A DNA stretch of 64,000 nt from positions 62,001 to 126,000 of the forward strand of contig NZ_FOBF01000001.1 in the NCBI RefSeq assembly GCF_900109355.1, in the 5' to 3' direction. This document shows, one piece after another, positions 53,543 to 62,013 of this stretch. A program made the translations under genes and the position numbers. This DNA comes from Nonomuraea pusilla. Lineage in GTDB: Bacteria; Actinomycetota; Actinomycetes; Streptosporangiales; Streptosporangiaceae. The notes beneath the pieces are model-generated. The model saw nothing but the letters and a program-made list of their open reading frames with translations, was not told the DNA's origin and did not search any database. The number at the start of each line of letters is the position of its first letter. Position 1 is the first letter of the stretch.

Positions 53543-54347
53543 CGGCCGGCTGTGGCCCGTCCACCTGCTGCTCGCCGTCGGCGCGGCGGCGATGGTGATG
53601 CCGTTCTTCTGGCAGGTGCTCACCTCGCTGAAGACGTTCACCGAGGCGACCAGGACGCCGCCCGTGTGGATCCCGTCGTTCGAGTGGTCCAACTTCGCCA
53701 AGGTGCTGGCGGAGGGGCCGTTCCTGCAGCAGTTCGGCAACACGGTCGTGATGACCGTCGGGCGGACCCTGGCCCAGCTGCTGTTCTGCTCGCTCGCCGC
53801 GTACGCGTTCGCCCGGCTGCGCTTCCCCGGCAGGAACGTCATCTTCATCGCGCTGCTGTCGGTGCTGATGGTGCCGGGCCAGTTGTTCCTCATCCCGCAG
53901 TACCAGATCGTCCAGGGGCTCGGCTGGCTCAACACCCTGCCGGGACTGATCGCGCCCGGCATGTTCAGCGCGTTCGGCACCTTCATGATGCGGCAGTTCT
54001 TCATGACGCTGCCGGCGGAGGTGGAGGAGGCCGCGAGGCTCGACGGCGCGAACCCGCTGCGGATCTTCTGGAGCGTGATGCTCCCGCTCGCCAGGCCAGG
54101 ACTGCTCGCGCTCGGGGTGCTCACCGTACTGTGGTCGTGGAACGACCTCATGTGGCCCCTCATCGTCAACACCGATCCCGAGCAGATGCCGCTCTCGGCG
54201 GGCCTGTCGGCCCTGCAGGGCGAGCACATGACCGAGTACCCCGTGCTCATGGCCGGGTCGCTGATGGCCAGCGCGCCCATCATCGTGGTGTTCATCGTCA
54301 TGCAGAAGCAGCTGATCCAGGGCATCGCGTTCACCGGATCGAAGTGA
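53535..54347 (+). CDS. Sugar ABC transporter permease (MalG-type)
   Basis: A 270-residue permease with six helices and the EAA loop EEAARLDGANPLRIFWSVML. The ATG at 53535 overlaps the upstream gene by eight bases, which supports coupled synthesis of the two permeases. There is no ATPase gene in the operon; a shared MsiK-type ATPase elsewhere in the genome probably powers it, as is usual in actinomycete sugar transporters. Confidence 0.93.
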   Translation: MRSGRLWPVHLLLAVGAAAMVMPFFWQVLTSLKTFTEATRTPPVWIPSFEWSNFAKVLAEGPFLQQFGNTVVMTVGRTLAQLLFCSLAAYAFARLRFPGRNVIFIALLSVLMVPGQLFLIPQYQIVQGLGWLNTLPGLIAPGMFSAFGTFMMRQFFMTLPAEVEEAARLDGANPLRIFWSVMLPLARPGLLALGVLTVLWSWNDLMWPLIVNTDPEQMPLSAGLSALQGEHMTEYPVLMAGSLMASAPIIVVFIVMQKQLIQGIAFTGSK

Positions 54348-54357
54348 AAGGACAGTA

Positions 54358-55527
54358 GTGGAAGACCTGCGTATCGGCGTCATCGGCATCGGGCTGCGCA
54401 GCAGCCTCGCCCTCGCCGCGCACCGGCCGGGCAGGGGCTCCGTGGTCACGGCCCTGTGCGACATCGACCCGGTGGCGCTCAAGCAGCAGGCCGCCGTGTT
54501 CGACGCGCGGATCCTCACCGAGGACTACCGCGAGCTGCTGCGCCGCGACGACGTCGACGCGGTGATCGTGATGACTCCCGACGACACCCACGAGCGCATC
54601 GCGATCGACTGCCTGCGGGCCGGCAAGCCCGTCTACCTGGAGAAGCCGCTCGCGATCACGGTGGAGGGCTGCGACGCGATCCTGCGCGCCGCCCGCGACA
54701 CCGGCACCAGGCTGTACGTCGGGCACAACATGCGGCACATGGGCGTCGTCCGGCTGATGCGCGACATCATCCAGAAGGGCGTCATCGGCGAGCCGAAGAC
54801 CGTGTGGGTGCGCCACTTCGTCGCGTACGGCGGCGACTACTACTTCAAGGACTGGCACGCCGACCGCACCCGCACCACCGGCCTGCTGCTGCAGAAGGCC
54901 GCGCACGACCTCGACGTGATCCACTGGCTGGCCGGGGGCTACACGACCAGGGTCAACGCGTTCGGCGACCTCATGGTCTACGGCGACCTGCCGCGCCGCG
55001 CGCCCGAGACGCCCCGGCCCGACGGGTGGCTGAAGGAGTTCGACTGGCCGCCGACGGCGCGGCGCGACCTGCACCACGTCATCGACGTCGAGGACGTGTC
55101 GGTCATGAACATGCGCCTGGACAACGGGGTCATCGCCGCCTACCAGCAGTGCCACTTCAGCCCCGACTACGTGCGCAACTACACGGTCATCGGCACCGAG
55201 GGCCGGCTGGAGAACTTCGGCGACGGGCCCGGCGACACGGTGAAGGTGTGGAACACCGGACCCACCGGCTACCGCGACGACTGCGACATCGCCTACCGGG
55301 TGCCGCAGGCGACCGGGTCGCACGGCGGCGCCGACGCGCAGATCATCGGCGAGTTCTGCCGGTTCGTCCGGGAGGGCGGCGTCACCGACACCTCGCCGGT
55401 GGCCGCCAGGATGAGCGTGGCCGCCGGCTACATGGCCACGATGTCGCTGCGCGACGGCGGCGCCCCGTACGACGTGCCGGCTCTCGACCCCGGCCTGACC
55501 GCGTACTTCGACGCCGGCCAGCCCTGA
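54358..55527 (+). CDS. Gfo/Idh/MocA-family dehydrogenase
   Basis: A 389-residue NAD(P)-dependent sugar oxidoreductase. Rossmann start RIGVIGIGLRSSLA, the family motif VYLEKPLAITVEG with the Glu-Lys-Pro triad, and a C-terminal beta-sheet domain with HDLDVIHWLAGG (catalytic-type Asp/His). It likely acts on the sugar taken up by the transporter just upstream. The GTG start at 54358 has GAAAGGAC upstream and is ten bases after the permease. A strong terminator follows. Confidence 0.9.
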   Translation: MEDLRIGVIGIGLRSSLALAAHRPGRGSVVTALCDIDPVALKQQAAVFDARILTEDYRELLRRDDVDAVIVMTPDDTHERIAIDCLRAGKPVYLEKPLAITVEGCDAILRAARDTGTRLYVGHNMRHMGVVRLMRDIIQKGVIGEPKTVWVRHFVAYGGDYYFKDWHADRTRTTGLLLQKAAHDLDVIHWLAGGYTTRVNAFGDLMVYGDLPRRAPETPRPDGWLKEFDWPPTARRDLHHVIDVEDVSVMNMRLDNGVIAAYQQCHFSPDYVRNYTVIGTEGRLENFGDGPGDTVKVWNTGPTGYRDDCDIAYRVPQATGSHGGADAQIIGEFCRFVREGGVTDTSPVAARMSVAAGYMATMSLRDGGAPYDVPALDPGLTAYFDAGQP

Positions 55528-55560
55528 CCGGGAACCCGGCGCGGCTCTCTTCCTGAGAGG

Positions 55561-55595
55561 CGCCGTGCCGGGCGCGGGGTGCGCCCGGCACGGCG
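55561..55595. terminator. Terminator of the sugar operon
   Basis: A perfect 15-bp stem (55561-55575 with 55581-55595, core GCCGTGCCGGGCGC), loop of five. It lies between convergent genes. Confidence 0.85.
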
Positions 55596-55646
55596 TCACA
55601 GGTGCGGCGTCACAGGCGCGGCGTCACAGGCACGGCGTCAGGGGCG
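55591..55646. repeat. 14-bp tandem repeat, four copies
   Basis: CGGCGTCACAGGTG, CGGCGTCACAGGCG, CGGCGTCACAGGCA and CGGCGTCAGGGGCG, at 55591, 55605, 55619 and 55633. The array starts in the terminator's right arm and stops six bases before the stop of the minus-strand gene. Confidence 0.9.
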
Positions 55647-55651
55647 GCGCG

Positions 55652-56749
55652 TCACTGGTTCGGGTCGCGGGTGCCGTGCGGCTCGCGGTCCAGTTCGCGG
55701 TCCATCTCGGGGAACGGCGACGGCGACGGCGTGGCCTGCGTGATCTGGCGCGGGCCGCGCGGGCTCTCGGCCTCCTGCGCGTCGGCCACGGCCTCCGCCG
55801 CCGCCTCCGACGCCTTGGCGACCTCCTCGTCCATCATGGCGCTCTCCGGCGTCTCCTCGCGGGTGGCCGCCGAGCGGGGCAGCGCCTCCGTGAACGCCTT
55901 CGACACGCCCTGCAGCGCCGACGTCACCTCGCTCGGGATGACCCAGAACGTGTTGCCCTGGCCCTGGGCGAGCTGCGGCAGGACCTGGAGGTACTGGTAG
56001 GCGAGCAGCTTCGGGTCGGGGTCGTTGCGGTGCACCGCCTGGAAGACCTGGTCGATGGCCCGCGACTGGCCCTCGGCCTCCAGGATCGCGGCGGTGCGCT
56101 GGCCCTCGGCGCGCAGGATGCGGCTCTGCTTGTCGCCCTCGGCGGTGAGGATCTGCGACTGGCGCTGGCCCTCGGCGGTGAGGATCGCGGCCCGCTTGTC
56201 ACGCTCGGCCCGCATCTGCTTCTCCATCGCGTCCTTGATGGTCTTGGGCGGGTCGATGGCCTTGATCTCGACGCGGTTGACGCGGATGCCCCACTTGCCG
56301 GTGGCCTCGTCGAGGACGCCGCGCAGCTGGCTGTTGATCGTGTCGCGCGAGGTCAGCGTCTTCTCGAGGTCCATGGAGCCGACGACGTTGCGCAGCGTGG
56401 TGACGGTGAGCTGTTCGACCGCCTGGATGTAGTTGGCGATCTCGTACGCCGCCGCCCGAGGGTCGGTCACCTGGAAGTAGAGCACGGTGTCGATCTCGAC
56501 GACGAGGTTGTCCTCGGTGATGACGGGCTGCGGCCGGAACGAGACCACCTGCTCGCGAAGGTCGATCATCGGGTAGACGCGGTCGATGTACGGGATGACG
56601 AAGTTGAGTCCGGGCTTCAGCGTCCGGTGGTAGCGGCCGAGCCGCTCCACGTTGCGCGCTCTGGCCTGCGGGACGATGCGCACGGCCTTGAGCACGGTGA
56701 AGACCGCGAAGAGTATGACGAGCAGTCCGACTATCAAAACCGGATCCAT
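55652..56749 (-). CDS. SPFH/band 7 membrane protein (stomatin/QmcA-like)
   Basis: A 365-residue flotillin-like protein. One N-terminal membrane helix (about 3-22), then the SPFH domain (RIVPQARARNVERLGRYHRTLKPG to about 200), then a coiled coil with 12-residue repeats of the AEGxRxxxILxAEG kind (about 195-245), and an acidic, Pro-rich tail of about 70 residues. Such proteins form large cages in the membrane and work with FtsH-like proteases or NfeD. ATG 56749 begins the membrane helix. It is two bases after the NfeD stop, in one operon. Confidence 0.92.
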   Translation of the reverse strand: MDPVLIVGLLVILFAVFTVLKAVRIVPQARARNVERLGRYHRTLKPGLNFVIPYIDRVYPMIDLREQVVSFRPQPVITEDNLVVEIDTVLYFQVTDPRAAAYEIANYIQAVEQLTVTTLRNVVGSMDLEKTLTSRDTINSQLRGVLDEATGKWGIRVNRVEIKAIDPPKTIKDAMEKQMRAERDKRAAILTAEGQRQSQILTAEGDKQSRILRAEGQRTAAILEAEGQSRAIDQVFQAVHRNDPDPKLLAYQYLQVLPQLAQGQGNTFWVIPSEVTSALQGVSKAFTEALPRSAATREETPESAMMDEEVAKASEAAAEAVADAQEAESPRGPRQITQATPSPSPFPEMDRELDREPHGTRDPNQ

Positions 56750-56751
56750 GG

Positions 56752-57183
56752 TCACTCCCGGGGATACACGAGGGCGGTCGCCCCCTCGATCTCGATGATG
56801 TCGACGGTCGCCCCCGTGGGAATCACCAGGCTCTCGTCGTAGGCGCGCGCGGACCACTCCTCGCCGCCGATGCGTACCCGCCCGTCGCGCCCCGTCACCT
56901 CGGAGACGACGTAGCCGGACTTGCCGACCAGGGCCTCCACGCCGAACCGCTGGAGCTGGGGCTGCCTGATGTGGCGCATCGCGATCGGCCGTACGACGAG
57001 CAGTCCGGCGGCGGACGCGATCGCGAAGACGACGAGCTGCACGGGCACGGGCAGCCCGACGGCGGCGGTCAGGGCGGTCAGGAGGGCGGCGACGCCCAGG
57101 ACGCCGAGCGAGGCCGTGACGGTGAAGAGCTCAGCCACGCCCAGGACGACTGCGAGGATTATCCAGATGACCCATTCATCCAT
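56752..57183 (-). CDS. NfeD-family membrane protein (short form)
   Basis: A 143-residue protein with three membrane helices (about 3-65) and a C-terminal OB-fold (about 80-140: VGKSGYVVSEVTGRDGRVRIGGEEW). It lacks the ClpP-like protease domain of long NfeDs. NfeD proteins act with SPFH proteins, and here the SPFH gene follows immediately. ATG 57183 with AGGAGGGCCGG upstream is a strong start. Confidence 0.92.
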   Translation of the reverse strand: MDEWVIWIILAVVLGVAELFTVTASLGVLGVAALLTALTAAVGLPVPVQLVVFAIASAAGLLVVRPIAMRHIRQPQLQRFGVEALVGKSGYVVSEVTGRDGRVRIGGEEWSARAYDESLVIPTGATVDIIEIEGATALVYPRE

Positions 57184-57262
57184 GCTCCGGCCCTCCTGAG
57201 GGGGACAACGGGCCTAATCCACGACTGGTTCCCCCTTCTCTACCGTAATCCCCGCATTCCGG

Positions 57263-58087
57263 TTAAGGCACCGGCGAAGAGCCGTCAAGGGCGCTCCCTG
57301 AACGCCATTCGTCCCACGGCAGCCGCCAGAAACCCCAGCCGTTGTCATCTGTGTATTCGCGACCGGTCGCGGTGATGGTTACGGGGTCACCGCGCAGCGA
57401 TTTGGCATCGATCCGGGCACGGCCGACCGTGAACGCGAGCGTCATGTCGTCGGCGCCGTACACGCCGGGGGCGGCGCGCACCCCGGCCAGGTGGGCGGTG
57501 AACGTGACCTGCTGCCGCGGCTGCCAGAACGTCCTGGTGCGGTAGACGACGCGGGTGTCGCCGACCCAGCGCCACGCGCCCTCGACCGGCCCGGCCGACC
57601 TGACCTCCAGCGCCCGCTCGACCGCCGCCCGGTAGCGGACGGGCGCGTCGAAGTCGACGACGATCGGCATGCCGACGCCGACCGTCTCGCCGGGCAGCGG
57701 GGCGACGGCCGCGACGCGCAGCGGCCGGGACGCGGGCCTGGTGCGGAACCGCCCGGACGCCACCGTGACCGGGCCGGTGGCCGTGGCGGCCGTGGCGGTC
57801 ACGGTGTACTCGGCGCCCGGCTTCAACGTCCAGTCGGAGCGCCAGGTGGTGCGGGCGGCGTCGAACCGCCCGCGGACGCGCTGCCCCTCGACGTAGGCGA
57901 GGACCTTGGTGAGCCTGCCGCCCTCGGCGGTGACCCTGAGGCCGCGGTCGGGGCGCGCCCGCCTGGCGTCGAACGCCGGTTGGACGCGCACCACGGCGGG
58001 CGTGGCCGGGGCCGCCGCCGTCTCCGCGGCGCACGCCCCGGCGCCGGCCGGGAGAAGGGCGAGAACGATCGCCATGGCGGGCCGCAT
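57263..58087 (-). CDS. Secreted Ig-like protein resembling L,D-transpeptidase without catalytic domain
   Basis: A 274-residue exported protein; a Cys in the signal region (PAGAGAC, about residue 18) may be a weak lipobox. Two Ig-like domains follow, one with RPDRGLRVTAEGGRLT and one with PLPGETVGVGMPIVVDFDAPV...VEGAWRWVGDTRVVYR...FW. The pair matches the N-terminal half of actinobacterial L,D-transpeptidases. Those proteins continue with a YkuD domain (HxxG-SHGC motif); here the chain instead ends in a short Trp-rich tail. It may bind peptidoglycan without crosslinking it, or be a relic of a truncated gene. ATG 58087 has CAGGAG upstream. Confidence 0.7.
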   Translation of the reverse strand: MRPAMAIVLALLPAGAGACAAETAAAPATPAVVRVQPAFDARRARPDRGLRVTAEGGRLTKVLAYVEGQRVRGRFDAARTTWRSDWTLKPGAEYTVTATAATATGPVTVASGRFRTRPASRPLRVAAVAPLPGETVGVGMPIVVDFDAPVRYRAAVERALEVRSAGPVEGAWRWVGDTRVVYRTRTFWQPRQQVTFTAHLAGVRAAPGVYGADDMTLAFTVGRARIDAKSLRGDPVTITATGREYTDDNGWGFWRLPWDEWRSGSALDGSSPVP

Positions 58088-58172
58088 GGCAGACTCCTGC
58101 GTTCCGAAGGGCTCAGAGGGAGAGGGAGCACCCAGGGTAGCGAGGAGTGAGCACGCAAGCACACCGAGTGGC

Positions 58173-59276
58173 CTACACGACGGTGCCCGACACCTCTCCC
58201 AGAGTCAGGCCCGCCGCGGTGGCGCGGAGCGTCACCGTGTCGCCGTCCTGCAGGAACGCCCTGGTCTGGCCGTCGGCCAGCTTGATCGGGTCGGTGCCGT
58301 TCCAGGTCAGCTCGATCAGGGAGCCGCGCTGCTCCCGCTCCGGCCCGGAGATCGTGCCGCTCGCGAACAGGTCGCCGGTGCGCAGCGACGCGCCGTTCAC
58401 CGTCATGTGGGCGAGCATCTGGTCGGGCGTCCAGTACATCGACGAGTACGGCGGCCTGGACACCAGCTCGCCGTTCAGCCAGACCTCCACCTGGATGTCG
58501 AGGCCCCAGTCGCCGTGCCTGCGCAGGTAGTCGAGCGGCTCGGGGTCCTGGGCGCGGCCCGGGATCCTGGGCAGCGCCTCCAGCGGGGTGACCCACGGCG
58601 AGATCGACGTGGCGAACGACTTGCCGAGGAACGGGCCGAGCGGCACGTACTCCCACGCCTGGATGTCGCGGGCGCTCCAGTCGTTGAGCAGCGTCACGCC
58701 GAAGACGTGCTCCTCCAGCGGCCCGGCCGGGAAGCCGTGCCGGGACGGCACGCCCACGACGAAGCCCAGCTCCGCCTCGATGTCGAGCTTCTGGCACGGG
58801 CCGAACTCCCCGGCCCGCAGCTGCCCCTGGGGCCGCCTGACGGGCGTGCCCGACACGACGACGGTGCCCGCCCTGCCGTGGTAGCCGATGGGCAGGTGCA
58901 GCCAGTTGGCCGGCAGCGGCTCGGAGTTCGGGCGGAAGATCTTGCCGACGTTGCTCGCGTGGTCGAGCGAGCAGTAGAAGTCGACGTAGTCGGCCACCTC
59001 GAAGGGCAGGTGCAGCCGCACCTGGTCGAGCGGCACGAGGTGCTGCTCGGTGACGCTCAGGTCCTCGGTCAGCTTGGTCTGGACGAGCCTCCTGGTGTCG
59101 CTCCAGGCGGCCCGGCCCCGCGCCATGAACGGGTTGAGCGAGGGGGCGGCGAAGACCTCGTCGTGCAGGGCGGCGGCCAGGTCGAGCACGCTGTCGCCGT
59201 ACCGCACGCCCACTCTGGGCGCCTCGCCGCCGCGCGAGAACACCCCGTAGGGCAGGTTGTCCACTCCCCAGCTCAC
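58173..59276 (-). CDS. fahA: Fumarylacetoacetase
   Basis: A 367-residue hydrolase that splits fumarylacetoacetate into fumarate and acetoacetate, the last step of tyrosine and homogentisate breakdown. It shows the metal/active-site sequences DYVDFYCSLDHASNVG, LPIGYHGRAGTVVVSG, DIEAELGFVVG and LNDWSARDIQAWEYVPLGPF. GTG 59276 overlaps the upstream stop as GTGA, so it is translated with the preceding unknown gene. Confidence 0.95.
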   Translation of the reverse strand: MSWGVDNLPYGVFSRGGEAPRVGVRYGDSVLDLAAALHDEVFAAPSLNPFMARGRAAWSDTRRLVQTKLTEDLSVTEQHLVPLDQVRLHLPFEVADYVDFYCSLDHASNVGKIFRPNSEPLPANWLHLPIGYHGRAGTVVVSGTPVRRPQGQLRAGEFGPCQKLDIEAELGFVVGVPSRHGFPAGPLEEHVFGVTLLNDWSARDIQAWEYVPLGPFLGKSFATSISPWVTPLEALPRIPGRAQDPEPLDYLRRHGDWGLDIQVEVWLNGELVSRPPYSSMYWTPDQMLAHMTVNGASLRTGDLFASGTISGPEREQRGSLIELTWNGTDPIKLADGQTRAFLQDGDTVTLRATAAGLTLGEVSGTVV

Positions 59277-60067
59277 AGATCCTCCTCGATCAGCCCGAGC
59301 GTCCGCAGGTCCTCCAGCGGCGTGTGGGTGTTGCACGACCCGTAGCTCACCATGATCCGTCTGGCCCGCTCGGCGGTCTCCTCGGGCACGGCCTTCGCCA
59401 TGCGCACCACGTGGCCGACGTCCGTCATGCGCAGCACCGCCAGCGGGTCGCGGCCCTCGACCGCCTCGCAGACGGCCACCAGCAGGTTGAGGAAGCCGTG
59501 CCGGTCCACGCTGAGCGACGGGTCGAAGTGGCGCACCGCGTGGTGCAGGCCGGCGGTGGCCTTGAACGGGATGCGCTGGGCCACGCAGAACTTGATGAAC
59601 GCGGCCAGGTGCTCGGCGGGCGGGAAGTCGGAGGGCTCCGCGCCGCCGCAGCGGATCTTCAGCCCCACCCCTTCCGGCACGCCGGCCACGGATTTGCGCG
59701 GCGGCACCTCCACGAACAGCCGCACCCGCTCGGGCAGGTCGAGCCGCGAGGTGAAGGTGCTGACCGGCCGGTCGTCGGGCATGCGCACCTCGACGAAGTC
59801 CACGGGCAGGTCGCCGAAGGGCGGGATCTCGGGCGTGTCGACGATCAGGCCGATCCGGTCCGGGCGCAGCGACGCCTCACGCAGCCGGTCGAGCCTGCTC
59901 GCCGGGCACAGGAACCGGTGGGTGAGCACCGGGTTGCCCTGTTCCGCGTCGCGCCGGTGCCGGGCCAGCGCCTGGTCCATGTGCAGGGACGTCGGCGGGA
60001 ACAGGCCCGCGTCGTCCACCAGGTCGGTGTAGAGGGCGCCGACGCGCACCTTCGCCTGGCCGGTCAT
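59273..60067 (-). CDS. Uncharacterised protein coupled between hmgA and fahA
   Basis: A 264-residue soluble protein without a named domain. Spaced motifs such as GLIVDTPEI, VDFVEVRMP, VRLFVEVPP, GLKIRCGG and IPFKATAGLHHAVRH alternate strands and helices like a TIM barrel with Lys residues at strand ends. Both ends overlap neighbours by four bases (ATGA with hmgA, GTGA with fahA), so it is made together with the pathway enzymes. The step missing between those two enzymes is maleylacetoacetate isomerisation, normally glutathione-dependent, and actinobacteria lack glutathione. It could be that isomerase, or a regulator or chaperone for the pathway. Function is inferred from context only. Confidence 0.75.
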   Translation of the reverse strand: MTGQAKVRVGALYTDLVDDAGLFPPTSLHMDQALARHRRDAEQGNPVLTHRFLCPASRLDRLREASLRPDRIGLIVDTPEIPPFGDLPVDFVEVRMPDDRPVSTFTSRLDLPERVRLFVEVPPRKSVAGVPEGVGLKIRCGGAEPSDFPPAEHLAAFIKFCVAQRIPFKATAGLHHAVRHFDPSLSVDRHGFLNLLVAVCEAVEGRDPLAVLRMTDVGHVVRMAKAVPEETAERARRIMVSYGSCNTHTPLEDLRTLGLIEEDL

Positions 60068-61233
60068 CGCGCCCACGTCCAGGCGTAGCCGGGATCCTCG
60101 CAGGACAGCGCGCCCTGGCCGAGGTCGAGCGGGCGGAACGTGTCGACCATGACCGCCATCTCGCTGGTGGTCGTGACGCCCCGCCCCATGGCGTCGATCA
60201 CGGCCTCGACGGCGCCGGGCTGCGGGCCGTGGGTGAAGCCCGCCGGGTGCAGCGACACCGAGCCGACGTCGATGCCGGAGCCCCTGCGCGCCGAGTAGTC
60301 GCCGCCGACGTAGAACATGAACTCGTCGGAGTCGACGTTGTGGTGGTTGTAGGGGATCGGGATCGCCTCGGGGTGGTAGTCGAGCGGGCGCGGGCAGAAC
60401 GAGCACACGACGAAGCCGGGGCCCTCGAACGTCTGGTGCACGGGCGGCGGCGCGTGCGTCTTCTTCACGATCGGCTCGAAGTCGTCGATGTTGAAGGCGT
60501 ACGGGTACAGGCAGCCGTCCCAGCCGACGACGTCGAACGGGTGGTGGCGGTAGACCAGCCTGGTCAGCCCGCCCCTCGTGCGGACCAGCACCGGCACCTC
60601 CTCGCCCTCGGCGAGCAGCGGCTCCGACGGGCCGCGCAGGTCGCGCTCGCAGTACGGCGCGTGCTCCAGGAACTGGCCGTACTGCGACAGGTAGCGCCTG
60701 GGCGGCCTGATGTGGCCGGACGCCTCGATGGCCAGCACGTTCACCTGGCCCTGCGGCACCCAGCGGTGGATCGTTCCCGTCGGCACGACGACGTAGTCGC
60801 CCTCGCCCGCCTCGATGGCGCCGTAGGTGGACTCGAAGCGGACGCGGCCGCGCTGCACGTATACGCACTCGTCGCCCATCGAGTTGCGGTACAGCTCGCT
60901 GGGCCGGTCGCTGGTGGCGTACGACAGGCGGACGTCGTTGTTGCCCGCCAGCAGGACGCGCCCGTTCACCAGGTCGCCCGCGCTGGTGAGGTCCTGGGTG
61001 CGGAAGTGGCGGGGCGACAGCGGCAGGTTGGGGGTCAGCCGTGTCTCGGTGACCGGGGTGACGGCCTCGGCCTTGACGATGGCGGTGGGCAGGTGACGGT
61101 GGTAGAGGAGCGAGGAGTCGGACGAGAAGCCCTCCTCACCCATCAGCTCCTCGGCGTAGAGACCGCCGTCCGGCCGCCTGTACTGCACGTGCCGCTTGCG
61201 CGGCACCTCTCCCACGACCCGGTAGTACGGCAT
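60064..61233 (-). CDS. hmgA: Homogentisate 1,2-dioxygenase
   Basis: A 389-residue cupin-type iron dioxygenase that opens homogentisate to maleylacetoacetate. It shows VVVPTGTIHRW, PFDVVGWDGCLYPYAFN, and the iron ligands in IPYNHHNVDSDEFMFYVGG, SLHPAGFTHGP. It is shorter than the ~430-residue mammalian form but normal for the bacterial group. ATG 61233 has GGAGGGGCGG just upstream; ATG 61245 is the alternative. First gene of the hmgA-unknown-fahA operon. Confidence 0.94.
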   Translation of the reverse strand: MPYYRVVGEVPRKRHVQYRRPDGGLYAEELMGEEGFSSDSSLLYHRHLPTAIVKAEAVTPVTETRLTPNLPLSPRHFRTQDLTSAGDLVNGRVLLAGNNDVRLSYATSDRPSELYRNSMGDECVYVQRGRVRFESTYGAIEAGEGDYVVVPTGTIHRWVPQGQVNVLAIEASGHIRPPRRYLSQYGQFLEHAPYCERDLRGPSEPLLAEGEEVPVLVRTRGGLTRLVYRHHPFDVVGWDGCLYPYAFNIDDFEPIVKKTHAPPPVHQTFEGPGFVVCSFCPRPLDYHPEAIPIPYNHHNVDSDEFMFYVGGDYSARRGSGIDVGSVSLHPAGFTHGPQPGAVEAVIDAMGRGVTTTSEMAVMVDTFRPLDLGQGALSCEDPGYAWTWAR

Positions 61234-61259
61234 CCGCCCCTCCATGATGTCCGCTTATC

Positions 61260-61294
61260 GGACGGAAGTGTCCTTTATGTGTGAACTACCGTCC
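61260..61294. promoter_or_regulatory. Inverted repeat in the hmgA promoter region
   Basis: GGACGG (61260-61265) and CCGTCC (61289-61294) face each other 23 bases apart in the short gap between hmgA and the IclR gene. It is a candidate operator for that regulator. Confidence 0.4.
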
Positions 61295-61312
61295 GCCATC
61301 GGCCAGGAGATG

Positions 61313-61942
61313 TCAACCCAGCGCGGACGCCAGCTCGGCCGCGGCCTTCACCACGCGCGGCCCCACCGACTCGGCCAGCGTCCCGAACGTCACCACCCCC
61401 ACGGACGCCTCAAGCCACGGCAGCCCGACGACGGGCGCGGCGACTCCCCGCGCCCCCTCCTGCAACTGCCCCTCCGACAGGAGATAGTCGCCGCGCCCCT
61501 CGCGCAGGGCCAGGATCGCCCGCCCCGCCGCGCCTTTCGCCAGCGGATGGCGCGAGCCCTCCCGGTAGGCGACGTGCATGTCGGTCCAGGACGGTTCCAT
61601 CACGGCGACCGCCAGGCCCTCGCCGCCCTCGGCGACGGTGAGGTGGGCGGTGGCCCCGACGTCCTCGGCCAGGCGGCGCAGGACGGGCAGGGCGGCGGCG
61701 CGCAGCAGCGGCTGCACGGCCTGCGCCAGCACGAGGACGCCGAAGCCCAGGTGGAGGCGCCCCTCGGAGTCCCTGCGGACGAAGCCTTCTGCGAGCAGCG
61801 TGGTCAGCAGCCGGTAGACGACCGGGCGGCTGAGCCCGAGCTCGGCGCTCAGCTCGGTGGGCGTCCGGCCGCCCTTTCCGTCGGCGAGCAGCCTGAGCAG
61901 GCGGAGCCCGCGTTCGAGGGTCTGAGCTGATTCAGCGGCCAT
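61313..61942 (-). CDS. IclR-family transcriptional regulator
   Basis: A 209-residue regulator, short for the family (about 250). N-terminal winged helix: LRLLRLLADG, PTELSAELGLSRPVVYRLL, EGFVRRD. The effector domain keeps GATAHLTVAEG and a HPLAKGAAGRAIL segment, but its end is shortened. It lies immediately upstream of hmgA on the same strand and probably controls tyrosine breakdown in response to homogentisate or a related acid. ATG 61942. Confidence 0.88.
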   Translation of the reverse strand: MAAESAQTLERGLRLLRLLADGKGGRTPTELSAELGLSRPVVYRLLTTLLAEGFVRRDSEGRLHLGFGVLVLAQAVQPLLRAAALPVLRRLAEDVGATAHLTVAEGGEGLAVAVMEPSWTDMHVAYREGSRHPLAKGAAGRAILALREGRGDYLLSEGQLQEGARGVAAPVVGLPWLEASVGVVTFGTLAESVGPRVVKAAAELASALG

Positions 61943-62013
61943 GGAAACGATTATCTAGTGACTGAGAGCAGCGAAGGGGGTACGTAACGGTCAAGAAGCG
62001 TCGGGGGGTAAAA

